DNA from: Gambelia wislizenii
Lineage: Eukaryota; Chordata; Lepidosauria; Squamata; Crotaphytidae
Assembly: GCA_030847615.1 (NCBI GenBank)
Contig: JAUMIR010000004.1
Coordinates: forward strand, 104,360,001 to 104,424,000
Length of the DNA stretch: 64,000 nucleotides
Direction: 5' to 3'
The position numbers and the translations under genes were made by a program. This document shows positions 23,128-33,990 of this stretch, piece after piece. Under the pieces are notes generated by a model. The model saw only the letters and a list, made by a program, of their open reading frames with translations. It searched no databases and had not been told where the DNA came from. Positions within the stretch are counted from its first letter, which is position 1. Each line of letters begins with the position of its first letter.

Positions 23128-23432
23128 CCTTATCTGGAATACCAGAATTCGAAATATCCCAAAATCCAAAATGTCCACATGGGTGGCTAAGATAGTGACA
23201 CCTTTGCTTTTTAATGGTTCAGTGTACACAAACTTTGTTTCATGCACAACATTATTTAAAATACTGTGTATAAGATTACCTTCAGGCTATGTATATAAGG
23301 TATATATGAAGCATAAATGAATTTCGTGTTTAGACCTGGGCTCCGTCTCCAAGAGATCTCTCATTATGTATATGCAAGTATTCCAAAATCCAAAATACCT
23401 CTGGTCCCAAGCATTTCAGATTCAACCTGTAT
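23128..23432. mobile_element. pogo/Tigger-like non-autonomous element with inverted ends
   Basis: Ends CCTTATCTGGAATACCAG and CCCAAGCATTTCAGATTCAA flank repeated CCAAAATCCAAAAT motifs and an inner block with GTTTCATGCACAACATTATT and AATGAATTTCGTGTTTAGAC. From memory this closely resembles mammalian MER2/Tigger-type elements. It splits an older L2-like 3'UTR. Confidence 0.55.
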
Positions 23433-23588
23433 TTCAAATTGGTGCTATTTTAAATAGATAGTTTAATTGTTTCTTCACTTTTTTATTATAAACATTTTAA
23501 AGCTGTATTCTCCTTTAATCTATGTTGTGAACCGGCTCAAGTCTCATGCTGGGAGAAAAGCAGGATATAAATAAAACTAAATAAAATA

Positions 23589-23814
23589 CAGTCAGCCCTC
23601 TGTAGCCATGGATTTAGCATCCATAGACCCCACCATCCATGGCTTGAAAATATTTTAAAAAATATTCCACGAAGCAAACCTTGATTTTACCATTTTATAT
23701 AAGGGACACTATTTTGCTATGCCATTGTATATAATGAGACTTGAGCACCCACAGATTTTGGTATCCACAGGGGGCTCCTGGAACCAAACGCCAGTAGCTA
23801 CCAAGGGCCCACTG
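23589..23814. mobile_element. pogo/Tigger-like MITE with TA duplication
   Basis: Starts CAGTCAGCCCTCTGTAGCC and ends GGGCCCACTG, with TA at 23587-23588 and TA at 23815-23816. The inner block CATTTTATATAAGGGACAC recurs in the element cut by the right window edge (63844). Non-coding. Confidence 0.75.
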
Positions 23815-23816
23815 TA

Positions 23817-25021
23817 CTACTTCTTTACTCAAGCCACATCAACTCTTATCATGTCACTTTTATGGTGCCCAGTTCAGAGTGGATTAATTGCCCTGGTGAT
23901 ATAAATTATGAGTGCAAGATTACTTCCTTCATGTGATGACATAGCCTTCTGCAGCCACAGATCTGCTGAGACTCCCACTGCTCATCTTCTGCATTCCTGG
24001 AATCTCAGCTGATCTTACAGACTCCCAATTTCCCCCTCCTCCTGCCTATCAGCCATATATTGCTTGCTACAGCTTGCAAAGTGACTTCAAAGTACTTTGC
24101 ACTCAGCTCAATTGGAGGGAGCCTGCATTCCAGAGAGAAAAACCAAGGCAGAGTCTCACCCTTCCCAGTGGGGTCGGGGCAAGAGCAAAGGAGGACTTTT
24201 GTGCTGCTTTGACCAATTGTGTGACCCCAATAATTTATTTCAGTAAGCAAAATGGATAAGCACAACACTCAAAGGAGAAGTAGAGACCAGAACTGTGCAC
24301 TAGGCTGGTGTGCACTCACTCTCAGATATGCACATTTTACCTACTTTAATGGGTTTAGATTCCTCCTCCATCTCTACTTTCCCCAAAGCTGGATAAATAC
24401 TGCAGAGAGGAATTCCCAGGTTGAAAATATTTTTCTGCCTGCTTCAGTTCTGTCTGTAGAGTTATTTGCTTTTGAGATTTGCATAAATCTTAGATTTTAA
24501 GGCATAGTTTTACTGATTTTCTTCTTTCTACCCCATGTCTTTTGATTTACAAATCCACCACCTCTGTGCATGTGTGCATGTATGCATGCATGCACATGTG
24601 TGTGTGTGATAGGGCTTCATAATGTCATAGGAAAGAAAGCCTAATTTGTAGAGGTCCTGCATTGGGAGACATTTACTAGCTACATACTGTAAGGAAGTTG
24701 TCTTCTGCAGAGCAATATTGCATTCATAATAATGATCCAATTATACATATTTCTAGTCAAAAATAAGGTCCAGTGACAGTGGAGATTACTCCTAGGTGAA
24801 TGTGTACAGGACTGTATCCTAAATGAGACATTCTAAAAGGTAATTGGAATGCATGAATTTATCACAATAATGTTTTTCCCCAACTGTATATTTTTTTTTA
24901 ATTAATTTAGCTACTGGAGCTAAACTAAACATGTTGTCCGTTATTTTTCCCAATCTAACCCTTCAGTTACTAGAAAAAGTGGGAGTGCACTTCTTCAGTA
25001 ACTTTCTCACCTCTATTTATT
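23817..25021. other. intergenic, unrecognised
   Basis: No gene. A CA/TG-rich stretch lies at 24560-24610. No recognised element. Confidence 0.35.
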
Positions 25022-25755
25022 ATAGAATCATAGAATCATAGAATTGTAGAGTTGGAAGAGACCACAAGAGCCATCCAGTCCAACTCCCTGCCACGCAGGA
25101 ATCATGATCAAAGCATCCCTGACAGATGGCCATCCAGCCTCTGTTTAAAGACCTCCAGGGAAGGAGACTCCACCATGCTCCAAGGGAGTGTGTTCCACTG
25201 CTGAACAGCTCTTACTGTCAGAAAGTTCCTCCTAATGTTGAGGTGGAATCTCTGTTCCTGGAGCTTGCATCCATTGCTCCGTGTTCCAGTCTCTGGAGCA
25301 GCAGAAAACAAGCCTGCTCCATCCTCAACGTGACACCCCTTCAAATACTTAAACAGGGCTATCATATCACCCCTTAACCATCTTTTTTCCAGGCTAAACA
25401 TACCCAGCTCCCTAAGTCTTTCCTCATAAGGCATGGTTTCCAGACCTTTCACCATTTTTGTCGCCCTCCTCTGGACACGTTCCAATTTGTCAATATCCTT
25501 TTTGAATTGTGGTGCCCAGAACTGGACACAGTATCCTAGGTGAGACCTGACCAAGGCCGAATAGAGCGGCACTATTACTTCCCTTGATCTAGACACTATA
25601 TTTCTATTGATGCAGCCCAAAATTGCATTGGCCTTTTTAGCTGCCACATCACACTGTTGACTCACGTTTAACTTGTGGTCTACTAGGACTCCTAGATCCC
25701 TTTCGCATGTAGTCTCATTCAGCCAGGTCTCCCCTATCCTGCATCTATGCATTTC
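25022..25755 (-). mobile_element. CR1 LINE 3' part, copy with long open frame
   Basis: In minus orientation. The frame 25108-25857 encodes the CR1 ORF2 C-terminus: [63 protein letters not shown] and VRAVQQWNTLPWSMVESPSL. The 3' tail at 25022-25065 is two to three TAGAATCA units. The 5' end is truncated near 25755. The open frame is a remnant; the RT core is missing. Confidence 0.9.
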
Positions 25756-25850
25756 GTTTCCTGGACTGTTTCTGTGTACACCCAGATGATGTTGAGACCT
25801 AGAGCTTTGCCCATCCCCATCTTCTCTAACCATTTGGCAATAATGTGGTA

Positions 25851-26600
25851 GAATCATAGAATCATAGAAATTTTAGAGTTGGAAGAGACCACGAGGGTCA
25901 TCCAGTCCAACCCCCTGCCATGCAGGAATACACAATCAAGGCATCCGTGACAGATGGCCATCCAGCCTCTGTTTAAAGACCTCCAAGGAAGGAGACCCCA
26001 CCATTCTCCGAGGGAGTGTGTTCCACTGCTGAACAGCTCTTACTGTCAGAAAGTTCCTCCTAATGTTGAGGTAGAATCTCTGTCCCTGCAGCTTGCATCC
26101 ACTGTTCCATGTTCTAGTCTCTGGAGCAGCAGAAAACAAGCTTGCTCCATCCTCCACCCCTTCAAATACTTAAACAGGGCTATCATATTGCCCCTTAACT
26201 GTCTTTTTTCCAGGTTAAACATACCCAGCTCCCTAAGTCTTTCCTCATAAGGCATGGTTTCCAGACCTTTCACCATTTTAGTCGCCCTCCTCTGGACATG
26301 CTCCAATTTAGCAATATCCTTTTTGAATTGTGGTGCCCAGAACTGGACACAGTATTCTAGGTGAGACCTGACCAAGGCCGAATAGAGCGGCACTATTACT
26401 TCCCTTGATCTAGACACTATACTTCTATTGATGCAGCCAAAAATTGCATTGGCCTTTTTAGCTGCCGCATCACACTGTTGACTCACGTTCAACTTGTGGT
26501 CTACTAGGAGTCCTAGATCCCTTTTGCACGTAGTCTCGTTCAGCCAGATCTTCCCCATCCTGTATCTATGCATTTCGTTTTTCTGCCCTAAGTGTATAAT
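25851..26600 (-). mobile_element. CR1 LINE 3' part, second copy in tandem
   Basis: Same orientation as and very similar to 25022-25755, with its own tail at 25851-25875. A short deletion around 26150 (CTCCACCCCTTC against CTCAACGTGACACCCCTTC) shifts the frame, so two frames (25936-26157 and 26046-26606) cover it. Protein motifs are as in the neighbour copy. Confidence 0.9.
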
Positions 26601-26904
26601 ATACATTATAATATTGTCTAGTATCCTGTTACTAAATTATGGAAACATACGTCCAGCTTATGTTTGGACAACTCACTTTTTGGTTGTTGCAGTGATTAGA
26701 ATCCTCTACTAATCCCCCACCTTTTAGCTGCTGCAGCCCTCCGCCCAAAAAATCATAGCCATTTACTGGCAGATGAAGAGTGGGGGCAGTAGAGATGTAT
26801 CCAGCTACATTCCTATAGGTGGATGCACAGCAGTGACACATCCTTTGGGGCCTTTGAAGGAACATCAGGAGGTTCCAAAGGATGCCTGTTGTTCTGTATT
26901 TCCC

Positions 26905-27320
26905 TATAGGACAGAGAAACATCCCATGGAATCCTGGGGCTTGTACAGTAGGACCCCTGTATCCACTGATTCATTATCCACTGGTTCAATTATCCATGGG
27001 ACACAAAACAGCATACCTAGCAGAGAGTCTTCCTAGAAAATGTGTCCTCTCTAGCCATTTTCTAGGTCCTCCAAGGCAACTCTATGGTATTTTAAGCCAG
27101 AAGTCCCATTATTTTCAATGGTATATGCTATTATTCACGGTTTTCAGTATCCACCCCCCCCCCCGAACCACTCCTCAGTAGATACAGGGGTCCTACTTAA
27201 TTTGGTGAGGCACTAGAGCTTTCTGACTTTTAACACTCCTCCCTAAACTGCAAATTCCTGGATTCCATAGGATGGAACCATAGCCATTACAATGGAATAA
27301 TACATAATGCTATAACTGTG
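26905..27320. mobile_element. small MITE split by a mariner-like element
   Basis: CCCATGGAATCCTGGGGCTTG at the left and AACTGCAAATTCCTGGATTCC at the right are halves of the palindromic MITE type seen at 10443 and 42960. The element at 26946-27197 interrupts it at TA. Confidence 0.6.
26946..27197. mobile_element. mariner/pogo-like MITE with TA duplication
   Basis: Ends CAGTAGGACCCCTGTATCC and GATACAGGGGTCCTACT are inverted repeats. TA lies at 26944-26945 and at 27198-27199. About 250 bp and non-coding, with a C-run near 27157-27167. Confidence 0.8.
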
Positions 27321-28385
27321 TCATTTATAATCTCATTCAGAAAGGAAGCTCTGTTTTCTGGCTGGGCAGCACTCTGTGTACAAGCTTCAGCAGTAACTAG
27401 GAACCTGAGCCATAGCACACTTATGCTCCATTGATTAATTCTGGTTTAGGGATCATCATCCCTTCATTTTGTTTATGTCTCCTATTAGTCTAAATCAGTA
27501 AATAACATCATATAGTTTTTTAGTATAATATAGCACAGCCTTTTCCTAGCTGGTGCCCTCCAGATGTGTTGGCTACAGTTCCCATAATCTGCAGCAATTG
27601 TGGCCAAGGATTGGGAGATAGGAGAATTGTTGCCCAAAGCATTTGAATGGCACCAGACTAGAAAAGGCTATGGTAGTAAACACCTGAAATTTCACTCTGG
27701 CTTTCTAACCTAAAATCTAGTTAGGTGTCTGTATCTATGGCTGGGTGGGTTACTTTATAAAATGGGCTTCATAAGATTTATGTACATTTGAATTTTAGTG
27801 CTGCCTATATGACCAATGTGATTTTTTAAAAAAACTCAGCCTGGCATTCTATCCAACAAAAGCTTTCACAAATCAGGCAGGAAGAGGCCTTCCTGTACAA
27901 GCTTCCTGTGTTTTTGATCCAAACATGAACAGTTGTGCGAAGAAAGAAAGAAAGCTGGCACAAATCAGCAACTTCGGCAGTTCTACTACTAATTTGATGC
28001 TGCAAGAACCAAAATAAATTGATCTGATCTAATTCTTCCAAGGCAGGATATAAAAAATAATAATTCTGCCTCCCCTCTTCCCACCACCATTGTTAGACAT
28101 TTATGGTTTTGAACAAAATCTTAACCTTGACTGCTGTTAGACATAGGAAACCTTAGTACATGCTTTCGAAATGTAACTGCAACTCCTTACCCAGTTCATA
28201 ACACATGAAGCATATTCAGATTTCTTTAGTTTTTAGACTCTTCCTTGATAGGGACGCCGTGCTTGACTACACAGCCAGAAAAAACATTCTTTTTTTTTTC
28301 TACAGTGTAATTGCTAATAATACATGAAAAACTGGACAAAGATTTCCTCCCTTTCCAGATTCCTAGATGAGATGTAGCATCAGCA
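27321..28385. other. intergenic, mostly unrecognised
   Basis: 27553-27640 is a small MITE-like repeat (CTCCAGATGTGTTGGCTACAG). Nothing else recognised. Confidence 0.35.
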
Positions 28386-29045
28386 AGAATCATAGAATCA
28401 CAGAGTTGGAAGAGACCACAAGTCCAACCCCCTGCCCTGCAGGAATACACAATCAAAGCATTCCCAACAGATGGCCATCCAGCCTGTGTTTAAAACCTCC
28501 AAAGAAGGAGACTCCACTGCACTACGAGGCAGTGTATTCCACTTCCGAACAGCTCTTACTGTCAGAAAGTTCTTGCTAATGTTTAGATGGGATCTTTTTT
28601 CCTGTAGTTTGAGTCTGCTGCTCTGTGTCCTAGGACTTTTTTGGATGTTTAAAAAGTAACGCAAGCAGCCTCGTCAGCTTGCGAGGATGCTGCGCTGCAA
28701 AGCGTCAGTTTCGTATGACGCTCGCCCCTGGCGGTACTGTTGCGGTACCGCAGGAAGAGTTGAGCATCGTATTTCCTTGATTTTTACTCGCGATCAACTT
28801 TCATGAGTAAAAATCAATGAAATATGATGCTCAACTCTCCCCGCGGTACCGCAACAGTACCGCCAGGGGCGAGCGTCATACGAAACTGACGCTAGTCTCT
28901 GGAGCAGCAGAAAACAAGCTTGCTCCATCCTCAATATGACCTCACTTCAAATATTTAAACATGGCTATCATGTCACCTCTTAACTTCTTCTCCAGGCTAA
29001 ACATACCCAACTCCCTAAGCCACTCCTCATAGGGCATGGCTTCCA
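28386..29045 (-). mobile_element. CR1 LINE 3' fragment interrupted by a fold-back element
   Basis: 28386-28632 and 28893-29045 are contiguous in CR1: ...TGTGTCCTA continues as GTCTCTGGAGCAGCAG. The 3' tail AATCATAGAATCA is at the left, so it is on the minus strand. The 260-bp block between is described separately. Confidence 0.85.
28633..28892. mobile_element. fold-back DNA element with a 191-bp near-perfect palindrome
   Basis: Inserted in CR1. CTA occurs on both sides (28630-28632 and 28892-28894), a possible 3-base target duplication, although the boundaries can slide. It starts GGACTTTTTTGGATG. The segment 28702-28892 is a hairpin with two 88-base arms centred on 28797, four mismatches and a 15-base loop. 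The arms are CpG-rich (GCGTCAGTTTCGTATGACGC, GGCGGTACTGTTGCGGTACC). The first ~69 bases are not matched at the right end. Non-coding. Confidence 0.75.
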
Positions 29046-29131
29046 GCCTTCCTATGGACCCATGAGACCCATGGACTTTGAACACAAGAGCTGCTCATGA
29101 ACTTACCTGTGGAGAAGTTCATATAGTCACT

Positions 29132-29713
29132 GGACTTTATCAGACACACAAAATATGGTGTCATAACGATGCCACATAAATGAGAAAGGGCGCACATATC
29201 AGATGACGTCACCCTTTCGCATTTATGTACTGGCCATAAGGTGTTCTATTTTATTGATGGGCCAAGCAGTCAATAGATTGGCTGTGGTGATTTTTTGCCA
29301 GCATTGCCAGCATTTGAAACCTCACACTTTCCCCCCTCCCATGTGACTACAGTGTCAATGGCCAGTCCGGCCAGAACACTTCTGGGTGAGATCGTGACAT
29401 CCAGGTAGGTGATGCTCTTTTTATGACCCTCCTCCGTTTACTTGGAAGTTTTTAAGTGTGTTTATGTGCTTAGTGTCACTTTTTGTGTGTTATTTTTGGT
29501 TTTTTAAAAATTTCCTGTGCTAGGTATTCTCTCAAGAATCTGTGATATTTCAGATGAGAAAGTAAACGGAGCTCTGTTCACTCCTTGTTTATTGCCAGGG
29601 CTGCCTTTTGCCAGGATTGCCAAGTGTGGTTTTGGATGTTCTTTTGCCAGCATAAAAACACCACAAAATATGCCGGCAAAAAATTGTTTGGGGTTGGTGG
29701 CCTGATAAAGTCC
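29132..29713 (+). mobile_element. family A non-autonomous DNA element, copy 1
   Basis: Starts GGACTTTATCAGACAC and ends CCTGATAAAGTCC, an inverted terminal repeat. ACT on both sides (29129-29131 and 29714-29716) is a 3-base target duplication. The 582-bp interior has AGGGCGCACATATCAGATGA, CAATAGATTGGCTG, GTGACATCCAGGTAGGTGATG and TTCTTTTGCCAGCATAAAAA, shared with the copies at 31385, 35673 and 46442. Non-coding. Confidence 0.8.
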
Positions 29714-29865
29714 ACTGTTGGTGTACCCTGAGATCTGTATAGGCTGGCTTCAGCAATTCAATGCACCACTACTACCTATAATAATTGAGCGTTTGGGACA
29801 GATAAAAATCCTATTTTAAATGAAACCTTCTCCAGAGGCAGCCTTAAACTGGGGGTGGGGAGTAT

Positions 29866-30075
29866 TGTATGAGGCACCAAATCCTGTCTGATCTTGGAAG
29901 CTAAGCAGGGTCAGTCATGTTTAGTATCTGGATGAGAGACTATGAAATCTGGGTGCTGTAGGCTATATTTCAGACAAAACCACCTCTGAGTATTCCTTGC
30001 CTAAGAAAACCCTATGAAGTTCAAGGGATTGCCATAAGTCAGCAAGCAACTTGAAGGCACATGCATACACATTGG
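29866..30075 (+). mobile_element. 5S-rRNA-derived SINE
   Basis: The head CTGATCTTGGAAGCTAAGCA, then TTTAGTATCTGGATGAGAGAC and GGGTGCTGTAGGC follow vertebrate 5S rRNA in order, including its internal promoter. The tail CATAAGTCAGCAAGCAACTT then GAAGGCACATGCATACAC is shared with the copies at 33776, 42503 and 56640. Not a functional 5S gene: it has many substitutions and a fused tail. Confidence 0.85.
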
Positions 30076-30884
30076 GTTTTCTACTCTCACACTAATGAAC
30101 ATGCTGATACATGTTGTGCATGCCCAGGCTTGTTTACGGCACTATCCTAAGTTCAGTGGGGCTTACTTGCCAGAGAGAGTGCTTAGGTTGTAGCCTCAGG
30201 CTGAATCTACCCCCTTGGCTGAAAGTGCCTTCTGATTAGCATTGATAATATGGCACTCCACCCTGAATATGTAGTTTCTGTGGCCTTATTCTGTTTGTGC
30301 AACCCTGACTGAAAAGGTTGAAACAGATGGTTCTTTTTAACTTCTCAAAGCAAGTCACCCTTTCTTTCCCTTGTCAAAATCCTGTAGCACAACAAAGTGC
30401 CCTTTTTACTTTTACCAGTTGTGTTAACTCTTGAAAAGTTTTGTAATTTACCAAACACTTACAGAGATTAAGTGCACCCCACCTATTTTCATGGCTCCTG
30501 GTGCATTCTAAATTTGTAAGCCGCAAACAAACATTATTTTAATTTGATTAGCTGTATCACTGCATAAAGCTCTGATATGCAATGGAGAGAACAGAGTTGT
30601 GTATGAGAACTGTTCAGACATGAAGAACCATAATAGCACTGTGTTAAAAAAGGCAGTGAAAGCATTTTCTGGTTTTATTGTTGTTGTTCTGTAAGTGTGC
30701 CATTTAATGTGTAAGAACAGGGAAATATACCCTGCTTGTCATGGCTGCCTGACAAGAAGAACTTATTGAAGGTAGGCTGTGTGTTATATTCAGAGGAAAA
30801 GGCCATGTCCATGACTATAAAAAGATGTAATCTTAATTCCTGTTTACAAAACAAAGACAAGGCATGATGGAGGGATGGGTTGGT
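30076..30884. other. intergenic, unrecognised
   Basis: No gene or recognised element. Confidence 0.35.
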
Positions 30885-31095
30885 TATGTGCTTTCATGTT
30901 GCCTGTAGACTTATGGCAACCTCATGAATTCCATACCATTTTCCCTGCCTTCCAATAAAATATAGCTTAATTAATTCATTAGTTAATATCCTGTCTTTCT
31001 CCCATTACTATTATTCCTTGCAGTTCCCCATCTAAATACTAACAGGCCTGACTTTGCTTAATTTCCAAGATCAAATGGGATCTGGTTTCTATTTA
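30885..31095 (-). mobile_element. 5S-derived SINE, decayed, minus orientation
   Basis: The minus strand gives ACCAGATCCCATTTGATCTTGG, cut short here, then the 5S-like AATTAAGCA and AGTATTTAGATGG, and at the other end the SINE tail (plus strand TATGGCAACCTCATGAATTCC). An AT-rich stretch of about 75 bases replaces the middle. Confidence 0.65.
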
Positions 31096-31225
31096 GATTA
31101 GGCAGGGATATTTTAATGCTACACCATAGCTACAGTCCACCAATGTATCACTGCCACAGTTTTTATATATTACCCTGCAGGTTTCTTGCCACACTAATAC
31201 CTGAAAGGTTCAAAAGCATGATAGA

Positions 31226-31384
31226 TCAGCTTTGTTGTTGTGTGCCTTGCAGTCATTTCCAACTTATGGCAAGCCTAAGATGAACACAGGGTTTTCTGAG
31301 GCTGAGAGTGTGTGACTTGCCCAAGGTCACCCGGTGGGTTTGCATGGCTGAGTGGGGATTTGGACCCTGGTGTCCAGAGTCATA
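31226..31384 (-). mobile_element. MIR/CORE-like tRNA-derived SINE fragment
   Basis: The plus strand shows TGACTTGCCCAAGGTCACCC and GGGATTTGGACCCTGG, the reverse of a tRNA-type B box and a CORE-SINE body as in MIR. It stops at the start of a family A element. Confidence 0.75.
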
Positions 31385-31949
31385 GGACTTTATCAGACAT
31401 GGAAAATATGACATCATAAGGATGCTACATAACTGTGAAAGGACACACAGATCAGACAATGTCGCCCTTTCGTGGTTATGAAACCTGTACCTTTTAATTG
31501 ACGGCTTAAGCCATCAATAGATTTCCCTGCCACTTTTTTGCCAGCATTGCCAGCGTGTGAAGCCTCTGTCCCTTTAAATCTCAGACGTACCGTGACAATG
31601 GCTGGACGTGTGTGAACACTTCGAGGTCAGATCAGGACATCCGGGTAAGTGATGTGAACTTTTTTTGACCCTCCCTGGGTTACTTGGGATTTTTTTAGTG
31701 TGTGTGTGTGTATGCTTGGTGTGACGTTTTGACATGTATTTTTATTTTTGAATTTCCTGCGTGATGAAATGTGCGGGATTTCAAAAGAGGAAGTGAACGG
31801 AGCTCCATTCACTTCCTCCTTATTACTGGAGGAGCCTTTGCTGGGAAAGGAGGTAAATGCAGGAGGGAGGAATGTTCTTTTGCTGGCATAAAAATTCCTT
31901 TTTTTATGCTAGCAAAAGAACGTTTTAACAGGGATGTCTGATAAAGTCC
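31385..31949 (+). mobile_element. family A DNA element, copy 2
   Basis: Starts GGACTTTATCAGACATGG and ends TGTCTGATAAAGTCC. Flanks are ATA and ACA, an imperfect duplication. Interior order is as in copy 1: AATAGATTTCCCTGCCAC, AGCATTGCCAGCGTG, GGACATCCGGGTAAGTGATG, TTTTGCTGGCATAAAAA. 565 bp, non-coding. Confidence 0.8.
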
Positions 31950-32511
31950 ACAGGTTTACCTGACTGAAATCTTCAGTAGTGACTCAGACATCTGCTTGTA
32001 CTCTCATCTACTACACAGCCTAGAAAAATGAAGAAGCATACTTTCCACTGAAATAGTTTAGTTTAATTATTAAACCATGCTTGGATGTCTGTAACTTTGC
32101 TGTATTTTTGTTAAAGCTTGCAAATGTTACTTTGCCAAGGTAATCAGTTATGGTTATAGCTCAAAGCCCTAAAAGTAATTACAGTTAGAGGTTTTTATAA
32201 GGTGTATTTCTTTTCCCAGTTCTCAAAAGTAATGAGAATAATTGCTTTTTAGTTAGGTTTTTTAAAAAAAATAATGAGGCACAGCATGAAAAGTTGCACT
32301 TGTTTTCCTAGTTCTCAAAAATAATGAAAATGATATTCTACTTAGTTTTTTTAAAAAAAGTTTAATGAGTCACAGCATGAATTAGCATTTGAATTATGTG
32401 AAAACCCTCCTCCTTTTAGTGAGCTACTTCCCCATAACAATAAAAATAACTTTAAAAGTTAGAGTTACAGTAGAAAAGCCATGATGTTATCCACTGCGAA
32501 GTTGCAATATT
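31950..32511. other. intergenic with a short internal duplication
   Basis: AT-rich. A ~110-bp block is duplicated: TTCTCAAAAGTAATGAGAAT at 32220 and TTCTCAAAAATAATGAAAAT at 32312, each followed by a TTTTTAAAAAAA tract and CACAGCATGAA. No gene. Confidence 0.5.
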
Positions 32512-33510
32512 AAATCATAGAATCATAGAGTTGGAAGAGACCACAAGGGCCATCGAGTCCAACCCTCCTGCCTTGCAGAAATACCCAATCAAAGCACTCC
32601 TGACAGATGGCCATCCAGCCTCTATTTAGAAACCTCAAAAGAAGATTTCACCACACTCCGAGGCAGAGTATTCCACTGTTGAACAGCTATTACTGGCAGG
32701 AAGTTCTTCCTAATGATTAGGTTAAATCTCTTTTCCTGTAGTTTGAGTCCATTGCTCCGTGTCCTAGTCTCCGGAGCAACAGGGGAAAAAAAAAGCTTGC
32801 TCTCTCTTCCATATGACATCCTTTCAAGTATTTAGACATGGTTATCATGTCACCTCTTAACCTTCTCTTCTCCAGTCTAAACATATCCAGCTTCCTAAGC
32901 TGCTCCTCATAGGGCCTGGTTTCCAGACCTTTCACCATTTTGGTCACCCTCTTCTGGACACATTCCAGTTTGTCAATATCCTTCTTGAATTGTGGTACCC
33001 AGAAATGGACACAGTATTCCAGGTGAGGTTTGACCAAAGCAGAATAGAGAGGCACTAATACTTTCCTCGATCTAGACATTATACTCCTATTGATGCAGCC
33101 CAGAATCACATTTGCTTTTTTAGCTGCTGCATCACACTGCTGACTCTTGTTCAGATTGTGGTCTACTAAGGACTTTTTCAAACGGTTGAAAAATTGCACG
33201 AGGAGGTCGGGAGAAGAATGGGGCTGTTGTGCTTACACAGCCCCGTTTCAGATGAGGCAGTCCTCCTCTATCCTCCTCCTGACTGCCTCCTGACCTTCCC
33301 CATGCTGCTTATTCACAGAGGTTTTCCGTCAGTAAAAAGTGACGCGAGCAGGATGGCGAAGGTCAGGAGGAGGACGGAGGAGGACTGTGTCATCTGAAAT
33401 GTGGCTGTGTAAGCATGACAGCCCTGTTCTTCTCCCGACCTTTTCGTGGTTTATTTCAACCATTTGAAAAAGTCCTAAGACTCCTAGATCCCTTTCACAT
33501 GTACTGTTAT
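32512..33510 (-). mobile_element. CR1 LINE 3' fragment interrupted by a fold-back element
   Basis: The tail AATCATAGAATCATAGAG is at the left end, so it lies on the minus strand. The frame 32717-33199 encodes the CR1 blocks [36 protein letters not shown] and [11 protein letters not shown]. The CR1 sequence GTGGTCTACTAA resumes as GACTCCTAGATCCC after a 306-bp insertion. Confidence 0.85.
33170..33475. mobile_element. fold-back MITE with TAA duplication
   Basis: Starts GGACTTTTTCAAACGGTTGA and ends ACCATTTGAAAAAGTCC. TAA lies at 33167-33169 and 33476-33478. The two ~150-bp halves are inverted copies of each other with scattered mismatches (for example GGTCGGGAGAAGAA and TGCTTACACAGCC in both arms). 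The 3-base TAA duplication is what PIF/Harbinger elements make. Non-coding. Confidence 0.8.
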
Positions 33511-33775
33511 CATTTGCCAAGTGATTATTGTAATGCAATTTAAATATCCTTTTATTATTGAAGAAAGGAACTAATTACACATAATTTATTATTGTGTGCC
33601 GAACTACTTCCCAGTGCTGTATGTTGTGTAAATATATATATGGGTGAATTAGGGATTTTGCCCCCTTTAGGCCTCCTCTTAGAGCAAAAGAGGGCAGGGC
33701 TTGCACACCTTTAATAGCAGTATGGAAGAAGGGAATTCAGCAGAGGCATCTTGTACAACAGGCGTATATTCCCTA

Positions 33776-33990
33776 AAGGCACCAGATTCTATCTGATCTT
33801 GGAAGCTAAGCAGGGTCATCCCTGGTTAGTACTTGGATGGGAGACCACCAATGAATACCAGGTGCTGTAGGCAATATTTCAGAGGAAGGAGCTGGAAAAA
33901 CCACCTCTGAGTAATCTTTGCCTTTTAAAACCTTATGAAATTAATGAGGTTGCCATAAGTCGACAGGCGACTCAAAGCACATACACACAT
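33776..33990 (+). mobile_element. 5S-rRNA-derived SINE, well preserved
   Basis: CTGATCTTGGAAGCTAAGCA, GGTTAGTACTTGGATGGGAG and GGTGCTGTAGGC follow 5S rRNA closely, so the internal A and C boxes for RNA polymerase III look intact. The tail CCATAAGTCGACAGGCGACT ends near CACATACACACA. The best preserved of the four copies. Confidence 0.85.

Larger units (their letters stand above)
21830..23590 (+). mobile_element. old L2-like LINE 3' region, split by later insertions
   Basis: The left part (21830-22078) still gives LDYCNTL- and YREHIAPLL-like LINE C-terminal motifs. The right parts (22815-23125 and 23440-23590) continue into the 3'UTR and end AGCAGGATATAAATAAAACTAA. It is interrupted by the L1 insertion (22079-22816) and by a DNA element (23128-23432). 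Confidence 0.6.

Noticed and set aside
29866..33880. Functional 5S rRNA genes
   Set aside because: The 5S-like segments are diverged and fused to a SINE tail shared between copies, so they are retroposons.
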